DNA of 64,000 bases from NCBI GenBank assembly GCA_964017155.1, contig OZ024854.1, positions 67,699,254-67,763,253 of the forward strand. The letters run 5' to 3'. Of the stretch, positions 53,195 to 64,000 are shown in pieces. Source of the DNA: Oasisia sp. SBJ-2009 (taxonomy: Eukaryota > Annelida > Polychaeta > Sabellida > Siboglinidae). The notes beneath the pieces are model-generated. The model made no database searches. It was not told the origin of the DNA and worked only from the letters and a program-made list of their open reading frames with translations. Each line of letters opens with the position of its first letter. The first letter of the stretch is position 1. The position numbers and the translations under genes are program-made.

Positions 53195-53944
53195 GACAGG
53201 CGGGGCGGGAGACAGGCGGGGCGGGAGACAGGCGGGGCGGGAGACAGGCGGGGCGGGAGACAGACGGGGCGGGAGACAGACGGGGCGGGAGACAGGCGGG
53301 GCGGGAGACAGGCGGGGCGGGAGACAGACGGGGCGGGAGACAGGCGGGGCGGGAGACAGGCGGGGCGGGACACAGGCGGGGCGGGAGACAGGCGGGGCGG
53401 GAGACAGGCGGGGCGGGAGACAGGCGGGGCGGGAGACAGGCGGGGCGGGAGACAGACGGGGCGGGAGACAGGCGGGGCGGGAGACAGACGGGGCGGGAGA
53501 CAGACGGGGCGGGAGACAGGCGGGGCGGGAGACAGACGGGGCGGGAGACAGACGGGGCGGGGCGGGAGACAGACGGGGCGGGGCGGGAGACAGACGGGGC
53601 GGGGCGGGAGACAGACGGGGCGGGGCGGGAGACAGACGGGGCGGGGCGGGAGACAGACGGGGCGGGGCGGGAGACAGACGGGGCGGGGCGGGAGACAGGC
53701 GGGGCGGGAGACAGGCGGGGCGGGAGACAGACGGGGCGGGAGACAGACGGGGCGGGAGACAGACGGGGCGGGAGACAGACGGGGCGGGAGACAGACGGGG
53801 CGGGAGACAGGCGGGGCGGGAGACAGACGGGGCGGGGCGGGAGACAGACGGGGCGGGGCGGGAGACAGGCGGGGCGGGGCGGGAGACAGGCGGGGCGGGG
53901 CGGGAGACAGGCGGGGCGGGAGACAGACGGGGCGGGAGACAGAC
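53195..53944 (+). repeat. 16-bp GC-rich minisatellite, about 45 copies
   Basis: Unit GACAGGCGGGGCGGGA (variant GACAGACG...). A block of 21-bp units with a duplicated GGGGC is at about 53545-53700 and again near 53830-53910. Each unit contains a GC-box-like GGGGCGGG. ORFs are artefacts. Confidence 0.96.
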
Positions 53945-54765
53945 ACAGCTGAGGTGGAGAACGGGCGGTTAGCGACTATTTTCGTTTACCGAACATTTCC
54001 TATTTTGACAGGGGGTCTTTACAACAGAAGGTATCTCCCGATTGATAATTTGAACTAAAAGTGATTAGGTAGTTTCATGCAAAGAATGTCTACTGTTATA
54101 CCATTATATCACTTAATTACCATAACATTACATGGTATTCGAGACAGATTAAAAACCGGATGTCGGAAGAACCGCCAAGGTCACAAAACACCATAGAACG
54201 GAATACTCAACTGAGGCCAATAGAAGTTGACGTTGGCAGCTATCACTGTCATTCACCGACTGTGTCGGCTGCCAATGTGAACAGATTCCTGCTGTTAATA
54301 CAAACCATCGCGTGGCTTATGATTCAATGTTTGCATAGTACCCGGGATTAGCGAAGATTATAAGATGACGACTCAAACTAAACCGTTTACTTGACATGTC
54401 AATGTGTAGGCGGCGTGGTTTACGTTGACGAGTGAATGTGTAGTGTGTACGCCAGACGTGGCCTATGGTTTGTCCGCCCTCTATCGCTCTCTATCGCTCT
54501 GTCTCGCTCTGTGTTCATATCATATGAATGCGCCTGTTGCGGCATCGACCCAAGACCGTACGGGCCAGTTCACCGGTGTCGACAGGTGTGAACAGTTCAG
54601 CACGGCCGCGGTCTCAGGTACACGGAGAGTGTGCTACTGTACATACGAACCTTTGTTGTTTATTGGCAGCTGTATACGTTTTTCTAATACTGCATGGTCA
54701 CTGGTTGTTACCAGTACATCATTTGGTTAGAACAATCATATTAATAACTTCTTTTTATTTTTCAG
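53945..54765. other. Possible promoter and 5' UTR exon(s) of the gene at 54908
   Basis: A donor-like TCTCAG|GTACAC lies near 54616-54623 and an acceptor TTTTTCAG at 54765, consistent with an untranslated exon plus intron. A 63-codon ORF at 54160-54351 has a hydrophobic end but no other support. Confidence 0.35.
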
Positions 54766-54907
54766 AGTTATATGAGCAGTTTGCGGCATTATTTGGTGAA
54801 GGGATGTCTGTTGGCGGTGGGTTCTATGCCTGTGGGAGTGTGCTAAAGCCATCTCCGAGAAGAACTAGTTTAGCCTTCAGTGTTGTCTTGACGACGAGCA
54901 TACAACC

Positions 54908-55673
54908 ATGACAACGCTGGTTGAACACCCCAGCGAGGAGCGGTCTTTGGATGACATCATTCGACAATGTAAAGACATCATCACAGAAATCCGCGGCGAG
55001 CGTCCGAAGTCGTCGGTCACCGGAGCTGTGGACGTGACGACACTCCTGACAGAGAGAGGACGACATGGCCGTGACAAACAGGCGCTTCCGGTCGCACAGG
55101 AAGTCTCTGTGTGGCGGACGTACCGCCATATGCATGACGGGAAAACAACACGAGAGACTGCCTCCGCCGCCACGGATATTTCAAGGCCGGAAATGACGCG
55201 CCAAAATGCGGTGTGTCATGAAAATGTTACCCGCGATACATCCGGTGGTGTAGATAAAACAAATTCTGAAAATACTTGCCGAAATATACAACAGACCAGT
55301 GCAGCTGAGCGTCCTAAACTATCGAGGAATAAAGATAAAACCGACTTCAGTATAACGGAAGCGAATTCCGGTGAGAAACATAAGGCGGAAAATGGGAGTA
55401 TTGTGAAAACAGACAGGCCTCGTGGTTTGTCGCCTGCCACGTGTTACCTGGCCGACAACGAGTCGCCTTGTTCGTCCATTCGGAATAAGATGCACTATTC
55501 TGAAAAATGCCGCCAAGCAGAGAAATCATTCTTCACGAAAGTTTCCTCCCAGTTTTGTTCTCTCAACAAAGATATTGTGCACACAGTGCGGCACTTACGC
55601 AAGCGCCATCGTAATTCTGAACCGGATGTGAAAGATGTACCGAGAACGCATGCGCCAGCGGAAACCAATAAAG
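54908..55673 (+). CDS. Unrecognised protein, first coding exon
   Basis: ATG at 54908 in good context (CAACCATGA), open for 255 codons up to a strong donor AAAG|GTGAGT at 55673 (phase 1). It begins MTTLVEHPSEERSLDDIIRQ and continues CKDIITEIRGERPK, a possible short amphipathic helix. After that it is polar, rich in Ser/Thr/Lys/Glu/Arg and probably disordered, with later TVRHLRKRHRNSEPD. No domain was recognised, and no signal peptide or TM. It is not repetitive, and composition differs from neighbouring satellites, which is why it is kept. The downstream exon was not identified with confidence. An upstream ORF (ATG 54803) ends in TGA overlapping this ATG. Confidence 0.6.
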
Positions 55674-56797
55674 GTGAGTGGAACGCTTCTTGTCTCGATG
55701 TTTTTTTGCAACTGTGTAATATAGAAGCAAGTTAGCCTGAGTCAGAGTTCGACACTGTGCACCCGTAGTAGTTATTATTTATAATAGTTTCACATTAAAA
55801 TTATATGACCGTTTATAAAAGAAACACTAAATGGGTTTTCGAATATTTTCGGAAAGACATTTCGTCTGATATCACCATAAAAATATTTAATTAAATCTCG
55901 CGATTCATCAATATAATAACTGGCCAAAGAATCGGAGGCGACTAGTTTATGACACGTCATGTCATGTCTCATTAGTATCACCCTGCACCGGGGCGACGAC
56001 AGCGACAATAACAACGAGAATAATAACGCTAATAATAAAGTTCGGCAATAACAGTTAGAGAAAATAACCACAGCAATCATTGCGACAAAAGCTATTAAAT
56101 TAATCCTAACCCTAACCCAACAGGTACGGAAAAATATTGTTTTTGTTATATTGAACATAGCGGTATCACACAGCTCAGTGGACAGTGCAGGTCAACAGGT
56201 TTATGTCCAGACACTGACCACCCGACGACGCCGACTGACTGGTCTCGTCAGCCGTGTGAAGACACTCCGACAAGTGGCCACTCACGCTGTTGTGTGGCGT
56301 AGAGTGGTCCCTTTCATACAGAGCGCCCTTATACGAGCGCAAAATTGCATCGTTTCAATTAAACCTGGTGGGCGTACAATAAATTAGCGCGGTCACTTCG
56401 CAGCATCGGCGTCTACACGACCGTGGTTACTTCTAACTGTGTGGCGACCAATTCGTCGCAGTTTCCAACTAGAAATTTACAGTGCATATTTCAAATAGGT
56501 AATGTGTGTGATATGTAATGGGGATTCTTATGTGCACGATTTCAAAGTCTTCTTGATTTCACAACATACGCAATTACAAGTAGCAGTGTACGGTTTTGTA
56601 GCCTGGTCTATATTTCCCGTTGCGATGTTTTAGTTTTCATGTTTATGTTTCCAGCTGATAACAACATAATGTCCGTGTGTATTTCTGAAGTGAACGTTTC
56701 ACTACAAAGTGTGTTGATGTCGTTTACCAGTTTTAGATTGTAATTAGCAGACATTGTTTTCGAGTTGTACTCTGCGATGCAGAAAGAGTACATCCTA
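55674..56797. other. Probable intron, no exon recognised
   Basis: AT-rich. CCTAACCCTAACCC at about 56105-56118 is a short telomere-like motif next to AACAG|GTACGG. Confidence 0.4.
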
Positions 56798-57166
56798 CCG
56801 TGCCGTGCCGTGCCGTGCCGTGCCGTGCCGTGCCGTGCCGTGCCGTGCCGTGCCGTGCCGTGCCGTGCCGTGCCGTGCCGTGCCGTGCCGTGCCGTGCCG
56901 TGCCGTGCCGTGCCGTGCCGTGCCGTGCCGTGCCGTGCCGTGCCGTGCCGTGCCGTGCCGTGCCGTGCCGTGCCGTGCCGTGCCGTGCCGTGCCGTGCCG
57001 TGCCGTGCCGTGCCGTGCCGTGCCGTGCCGTGCCGTGCCGTGCCGTGCCGTGCCGTGCCGTGCCGTGCCGTGCCGTGCCGTGCCGTGCCGTGCCGTGCCG
57101 TGCCGTGCCGTGCCGTGCCGTGCCGTGCCGTGCCGTGCCGTGCCGTGCCGTGCCGTGCCGTGCCGT
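56798..57166. repeat. (CCGTG)n pentanucleotide array, about 74 copies
   Basis: Perfect repeat with no variants seen. Long ORFs in all frames are artefacts. Confidence 0.97.
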
Positions 57167-57598
57167 AGGCCTCCGTACAGTCATTTAGTGACGTCGTCTC
57201 TTCCGTTCACCGCGACCATCCAACATAGCCAGGGATGGTGCCTAAGACAACCTATCAGACGACCTTGCTACACATGTTCAGGTTCGCTGAATCCAGTGTT
57301 TGTAGTTCCACGTGTGTCTTCGTTTGTTTTGACGCAGGAATCCGACAACACCAAAGAACATGTCAACGAACCTTCAGTTAGTTCCACCTGCATCCACCAG
57401 TGGCAGTGTAACTGGTGTTTACCATCTCAAAGTTTCGTGTTCTGTTTTAACTTTTCATAGGCAAATTGCATAGGAACATTGACGATACTGTAGCGGCCAC
57501 CCTCGTATAGCGGTCACTGCGCATCTACGACATGGACAGTAGCTACTGCTGCAGCTACCACACATACACCCACACTACCAGCGCCACCATCACCAACT

Positions 57599-57840
57599 CT
57601 ACTACTACTACTACTGCTGCTACTGCTGCTACTGCTACTGCTACTGCTACTGCTACTGCTACTGCTACTGCTACTGCTACTGCTACTGCTACTGCTACTG
57701 CTACTGCTACTGCTACTGCTACTGTTACTGCTACTGCTACTGCTACTGCTACTGCTACTGCTACTGCTACTGCTACTGCTACTGCTACTGCTACATCACC
57801 ATCACCATCACCATCACCATCACCATCACCATCACCACCA
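57599..57840. repeat. (ACTGCT)n then (CATCAC)n repeats
   Basis: Hexanucleotide ACTGCT to about 57792, then CACCAT/CATCAC to 57840. Further CACCGTCAT-type repeats run to about 57985. Confidence 0.92.
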
Positions 57841-58093
57841 TAATCATCACCATAATCTGTGCTACATGTTTCTGTCACAACAACACTACCGTCACCACCG
57901 TTATAACTACTATCTCCGCCGCCACCGTCATCACCGTCATCACCATCAACACCGTCATCACCGTCATCACCATCAACACTCTCATCATTTACACCGCCAC
58001 AGTTACCAACGCCCGCCATCACCACCGCCACTTCTATCATCACCACCACAACAACAACTACAACGACACACAACGTCTAACATCCTGCTCCCA

Positions 58094-58209
<116 letters not shown>

Positions 58210-58402
58210 AATGTCCTGTAGATCACGTTCTAATTGTATAACGATGATAGCGCCACGCCGCCACGGTGAAACCCAACTCCAGCCAACGGCGCGGACTGGA
58301 TCTTGTTTATCGCCTGACAGTTCTAATATACGAGCGAGCACAAGTTACATTAACGCGTTCAAGATGCGCGCGTCAGAGAGCGTAAGACCGCCGGACGACT
58401 GA

Positions 58403-58488
58403 GGGGGCAGTGGAGCCGACACAGGGGGCAGTGAAGCCGACACAGGGGGCAGTGGAGCCGACACAGGGGGCAGTGGAGCCGACTCACG
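58403..58488. repeat. 24-bp minisatellite, 4 copies
   Basis: Unit GGGGGCAGTGGAGCCGACAC. Spacing is about 24 bp, with one GTGAAG variant. Confidence 0.85.
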
Positions 58489-58721
58489 GCGACGTAGGAG
58501 GACAACTACGTTGTACAAGTACAAATTGTCGACAAAAAGAGAGGTAGGTCTACACGGCTGTAATCTGAGTATAGGAATTTTGTATTCCTGGACTCCGTCA
58601 CTTGCGGGGCGGTGCTGCCCTCTGTGCCGCGTGGAACGACAGGTTGACTGGTGTCAAATTGTCACTGCAGCTAGGGAGAACAGTCCGATCTTGGATGACC
58701 CGGGAATTAAATGCCATTGTT

Positions 58722-59093
58722 AAGAGATAACACGACATCTTAGTAAGAGATAACACGATATCTTAGTAAGAGATAACACGATATCTTAGTAAGAGATAAC
58801 ACGATGTCTCAGTAAGAGATAACACAATATCTTAGTAAGAGATAACACGATATCTTAGTAAGAGATAACACGATGTCTCAGTAAGAGATAACACAATATC
58901 TTAGTAAGAGATAACACGATATCTTAGTAAAAGATAACTCGCTGTCTCATTAAAAGATAGCACGATATCTTAGTAAGAGATAATACGATATCTTAATAAG
59001 AGATAACACGATCTATCAGTAAGAAATTCAACGTTGTCTCAGTATGAGTTAACACGATGTCTCGATAAGAGATAGCACGATGTTTCAGTAAGA
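58722..59093. repeat. 23-bp minisatellite, about 16 copies, decaying rightward
   Basis: Unit AAGAGATAACACGATATCTTAGT. A higher-order block of three units repeats near 58760-58930, and units diverge toward 59093. Confidence 0.9.
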
Positions 59094-59095
59094 GA

Positions 59096-59097
<2 letters not shown>

Positions 59098-59178
<81 letters not shown>
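59098..59178. repeat. (TA)n microsatellite
   Basis: Follows directly after the 23-bp minisatellite. Confidence 0.95.
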
Positions 59179-59179
<1 letters not shown>

Positions 59180-59818
59180 TGTACACTCAACAGTCACGAT
59201 ATATAATACATGAATCAGCATTGCACTGCTCTTATCAACTTTTAGCGGCAAATTCACTTACAGCGCGCTCGACTTAACGATCTCGACGAAAATAGTTTTG
59301 CTGGCGCGTCGACGTTAATGATGAAACAATTGGGCTGCTAACTGATCTGCGGGTCGTTGATAAACTGATACGCGCAGCTTGGAACGTTTGTGGTCGAGCG
59401 GTGTACGATAGTTAGGCAAACAATCCGTTAAGGCTCTGTCACACTGAAAAGTACGGGGTTCCGAAAGTTTCTTGAATAACAAATTTGACATTCGTTTTTT
59501 TTCTAGCTTGATTCTAGTTAGATTCAGGATTGTTCTGGCAGTTCGTGAGAAAATTCAGAGCGGTCAAAATTACTTTGGGTAGACTCAAAAATAATGTCCC
59601 TGGCCCTACCGAATGCGACGACTGTTCCGTTCTGGAAGTGTTCGAGCTGTGTTCTAGGCACAAGTGGTCTGTTCGGAAAGGGTTATGAAAGCGTTGTAGA
59701 TATACTGGGAGCATTCGGGAAAAAGGTGGGCTCAGTACTGTACAGAGTGTGTCCTTGTGTGTCCGTCCACACGTAGAAGAATTCCTCATAGGTGGACACC
59801 CATGTCATGCCAGCTCAC
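59179..59818. other. No confident feature
   Basis: Non-coding. AGGCTCTGTCACACTG near 59430 looks like a transposon terminus, but no partner end was found. Confidence 0.35.
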
Positions 59819-60041
59819 CCCTTATCGCAGGGATCTTGGTTACTGGATCGGCCTTGTAGCGGGTCTTGGCCACCCCCGGAACCACCTTCCCCAGCAACTG
59901 ACGGTGCTGCCGTTGAGGCTCCTGCTCTGCCTCCTGCTCATGCTCCTGCTCCTGCTCATGCTCCTGCTCTGCCTCCTGCTCGGTCTCCTCTTCCATCTCC
60001 TTATTCTTCCCCTGCTTGGCTGCTGCATTCCTTCTTGGCAT
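59819..60041 (-). CDS. Possible first coding exon of a Glu/Gln-rich protein
   Basis: On the minus strand, ATG at 60041 gives MPRRNAAAKQGKNKEMEEET, then EQEAEQEHEQEQEHEQ-type repeats, then VAKTRYKADPVTKIPAIRG, ending at a donor GTGAGC (59818-59813) in phase 1. The Glu/Gln run reflects a CTCCTG-type repeat, which weakens the case. No family was recognised. Confidence 0.3.
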
Positions 60042-60541
60042 GTTGTCGGTTCAAATTCCGGGCGACGTTTAAAATTCTCCGCTATTCCTACCATTCGTGC
60101 ATAATAATAATAATAACGATATTATTATACACATTCATAACGCCTTTACACTTTCATAACGCCTATGTCCTCGGGAATCTGGGCTACAAACCACACAGTA
60201 TTCAACAGACATAACCGTGAATGGAGACAAACAAGTATCGTAAGAGCGTGTGGTCGCCGATGGTTCATGTGGGAATACAATATCAAACAAATGTGTCTTG
60301 ATAATTGCTTCTATGCAAAAGGTGCCTCTAATAATAATACACTTTATTTAGACACTAAAAACCCAAAGCACAAACCCTCTCATTGGTGTTGACAACATTA
60401 AAACATTAGAAGAAATAAATATAATAAAACATATGAGTGCTAAATCGTCGTTTTACGGAAACTGAAACTGAGAAACTAAAATTAGTTAGAGACCGCATTG
60501 TTGTAATTTATATCATATGTCAATGTAGTAAAGAAATTGAA

Positions 60542-60542
<1 letters not shown>

Positions 60543-60617
<75 letters not shown>

Positions 60618-60650
60618 GTATGTATATACGTATGTATACATATATATATA
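60543..60650. repeat. (TA)n microsatellite with GTATG interruptions
   Basis: TA tract to about 60615, then TACGTATG units and TA. Confidence 0.93.
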
Positions 60651-60875
60651 AGGGTGTATATCAAATAGCTATATAGTTGCAGAATAAATAAATATATAAT
60701 AATATACACAGTAGCTAATTATATACAATATTTGTCTCAATTGTAATTAATAAAAAAAAACGTAATATATGTGAACTAGTAAATTATTCATTATTAATTA
60801 ATAAGTAATTAAAATGACATGCTAGTTGAGCTAATAAAAAATAAAAAAAATAAAAGGGTGAAAAGTTTAGAAAAA

Positions 60876-61200
60876 CTAGTCATTAAAGGCAATCTTAAAA
60901 TAATAAGTCTTAAGATGTGCTCTAAACTTGTTCATCCACTCTGTTGAACGCAAGTCATCGGGTAGTGCCGTGCGTTCCACACAGTTAATTCGTCCTGCTC
61001 GAGAGAACGAACGGCGCCCATGTCGTTCAAGGTTGTAACGGTAGTTTCCGATGATTTTATAGTGATAAGGAGTAAATTCCAGATCTGGGGCACAACTACA
61101 TAGAAAGCACGTTTACCAATATTGAGCTAATTAACGAAAGATTGTTGTAAAACAGAAGATCTTAGGTTCCTGGAAATATCTGAAAAGCATGTATGAGACT
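60876..61200 (-). pseudogene. LINE C-terminal fragment
   Basis: The minus strand contains NIGKRAFYVVVPQIWN (post-RT conserved region), then in a shifted frame HGRRSFSRAG, TALPDDLRSTEWMNKFRAHL and KTYYFKIAFND, followed by TAG at 60876-60878. These are typical of the extreme C-terminus of several LINE families. It is frameshifted and truncated. Confidence 0.6.
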
Positions 61201-61937
61201 GATTAAAGGTTGAGTTTATATTAGTCCTGTTTGGCATTGTAGCTAACGAGTAAGTTGCAATAGTCGAGTTAACAATTAATTACAGCTACTTACTTATTCT
61301 TTAAGTAAATAAAGATAACTAGCGCTGAATTAGATTAATGTGGCAAAAATATGGTTTAATAAATAAGCAAACGATCAAACTTCAAAGAACAGTTCAAGTT
61401 GGTCTCTGTATTCATAATTTGTTTACAATTGGACTTGTTCTTCAATATATCAGTACATTCTAATAATAGCAAAATAAACTTATCCACATGAGGAGCAGAC
61501 AAGATCGTGTAAGCAATAACTTAACGTAATATAAGACGTGTTCATCGACGGAACCGATGTTACTCATATGTCCCTCTGCCGAGTGTCATATCGAGACACA
61601 GCGATTCCGGACACTGTCGCAGTCTGACCATCGCCTGAGGTGCAGGACAATTCCTACATCCCCTGATTGGTGTCCATTTCCGTCATCATGGTCGTGGTCA
61701 ACACTCAATTATCGTCTACCACAGGTGGGCCGTCAGCCGAATTCCTCACATCACCATACAACTCCGCTTCACATTGCCCCAATTAATTATTATAAGAGGC
61801 TTATTTCTTGTCGTAATCTGAGAAGTGGTGTTTCGAAAGTGGACCGTTTCGGTCCGTCGTGCTGACCCAACTAGTCACTAGACTGTCCAAATATAGCTTA
61901 CTTCGGTGTCTTACACTTCAACGTCATCCTGTCAATA
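61201..61937. other. No feature recognised
   Basis: Non-coding sequence ahead of the 1-kb compound satellite. Confidence 0.45.
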
Positions 61938-62926
<989 letters not shown>

Positions 62927-63585
62927 ATATATGAATATATATATATATTTTTATATATACATATTTTCCTTCTGATTATATGCGTCATTCACTCGTCGGT
63001 CTACATTCACTCAACGTGTTCAGTTGATTCGAATATTTATAACGTATTTGTACAATAGATAGTTTTTTTGTAATGAAACGCATTTGGCAGGGGGTTGATT
63101 TGTAGAGTGGAGAAGCTACCAAACTAGTCACCCCAGTGGAAGATAAAGTGCTACTCCGGCATAATCGTGACAGCACGCCCCACTCACCGAGTTGTTCCGG
63201 GAATCCGAGCCTAATCCACGGGTCAAACATCACGTGACCAATAACACAAAACAGCTGTCAGTAAACAATGCCAATAATGAGCAGGGTAATACGTGGGGAC
63301 AAACCCTTATTTATTTTTATACTTGGTGACAGAGGTAAAAAAATTAAATGCAATACTTAATTATGAAAAATGTAATGCCGTAATACTGTTGTCAGCTGGC
63401 ACAGGCTGGCGTTCTGTGCTTTGTGATCCCGTGAAGTCAATGTCAGCCCGTGCTAAATCAACATGTTAGCTTATCAGTTTGATGTCATTTTTTCTGAGTA
63501 AAAAAGTTAATCCGCCGCACCTAATGTTGCCAGGAAAACGTACTAAGGAAACTGACGTTTGTTGGAATAACGGCTTATCTCTTAC
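62927..63585. other. Unassigned; weak minus-strand first-exon candidate at 63188-63230
   Basis: On the minus strand, CACGTGATG is followed by MFDPWIRLGFPEQL and a donor G|GTGAGTG. It is only 43 nt and has no other support. Confidence 0.25.
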
Positions 63586-63690
63586 GAGATTGACGGAACT
63601 GCCAGAGTAGTCAAGGTCGGTCTGATTTACTTCAATTGTCGTTGCGGGTTCAGCGGCCATGCCGGCCTCGCCGCCTGTTATGATTTCCAT
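63586..63690 (-). CDS. Possible first coding exon, unknown protein
   Basis: On the minus strand, ATG at 63690 gives MEIITGGEAGMAAEPATTIE and continues to SGSSVNL, ending at a good donor CTC|GTAAGAG (phase 0, 35 codons). Codon balance looks coding-like, but the exon is short and unrecognised. The remainder to 64000 has no supported feature. Confidence 0.3.
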
Positions 63691-64000
63691 TTGGGCGAAA
63701 TCAGTAGATCATTGTCCTTTACTCGGGTCAGTGTAAAAAGGGTGCTGCGTGAGTCGATGTGACACAAAACAGATTCACAGCTGCTCCGTGTGCATTAGAA
63801 CAACAGTGCCGACTTACGCACTAGCTGGGAACGACGATATGGCGCCTGTACATCCTTCACCCAGATCGGCGTTCTGGAGGCTGAAGATCACGCATTGCAG
63901 TCGTGAGATCACGACGTACGTGTTTGTGAGTGTACATCTTGTCGGGGCCTTCAACATGAGTGCCTCAATTAGGACCACAAAGGCAACAAATACCATAACT

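Noticed and set aside
53149..53972. Two overlapping 267-codon plus-strand ORFs and a minus-strand ORF rich in Gly/Arg/Thr or Pro/Ser/Arg
   Set aside because: All are translations of the 16-bp minisatellite.
54528..54911. 127-codon ORF as a protein gene
   Set aside because: It crosses a likely donor near 54617 and acceptor at 54765. Its 3' part is better seen as an upstream ORF of the gene at 54908.
56754..57460. ORFs of repeated Pro-Cys-Arg-Ala-Val
   Set aside because: Translation of the CCGTG array; all frames are open.

Overview
The window is invertebrate nuclear DNA. It carries multi-exon genes with GT-AG introns, a Pol III tRNA gene, several families of non-LTR retrotransposons, tRNA-headed SINEs, MITEs, and an unusually heavy load of micro- and minisatellites. 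A mollusc or another marine lophotrochozoan fits best, because SINE tails ending in a GCGCTATATAA-type sequence are common there. That placement is inference, not proof.

Layout. (1) 0-9.3 kb: the 3' part of a plus-strand gene for a type I membrane protein with nine sushi/CCP domains, a transmembrane helix and a short basic tail (629 residues visible, 5' end outside the window). Its introns hold a SINE, compound microsatellites and a CAG/CTG inverted repeat. (2) 9.3-31 kb: a mobile-element graveyard. It contains a foldback element with two perfect palindromes (9.4-10.3 kb), three LINE copies with intact RT motifs (11.3-12.7, 16.1-17.9 and 27.0-29.0 kb), LINE 3' fragments, a TA-flanked MITE (13.7-14.0 kb), three copies of a second MITE family, a dispersed 55-60 bp GC-rich repeat, and 22-bp and 42-bp minisatellites. 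(3) 32.1-41.6 kb: a complete coding set for a group I p21-activated kinase (PAK) on the plus strand, with two alternative first coding exons that each encode a CRIB domain. (4) 42.85 kb: a canonical tRNA-Arg(TCG). (5) 43-51.4 kb: LINE remnants, a cluster of GGGTAAAACGGGA motifs in both orientations, and a LINE whose 3' tail runs into a 0.4-kb pentanucleotide array followed by 1.3 kb of C/T-rich satellite. (6) 51-64 kb: CRE-like tandem motifs, a GC-rich 16-bp minisatellite, the first coding exon of an unrecognised plus-strand gene (54.9-55.7 kb), many simple repeats, a LINE end, and weak minus-strand candidate first exons.

The most unusual feature is in the PAK gene. Two introns flanking a 64-nt exon carry tandem arrays built from the splice sites themselves: 23 copies of the exon-4 5' splice site with its last 16 exonic bases, and ten decoy copies of the exon-6 3' splice site with its first 18 exonic bases. 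They form a mirror pair of splice-site minisatellites around the exon that starts the kinase glycine loop. Second in interest is the 874-bp foldback element, whose core is two abutting perfect palindromes (24-bp and 38-bp arms, each with a 1-nt spacer).

The sushi gene and PAK have no visible functional link. All domain assignments come from reading the translations; no database search was possible. Most long ORFs here are read-through of tandem repeats and are not genes.
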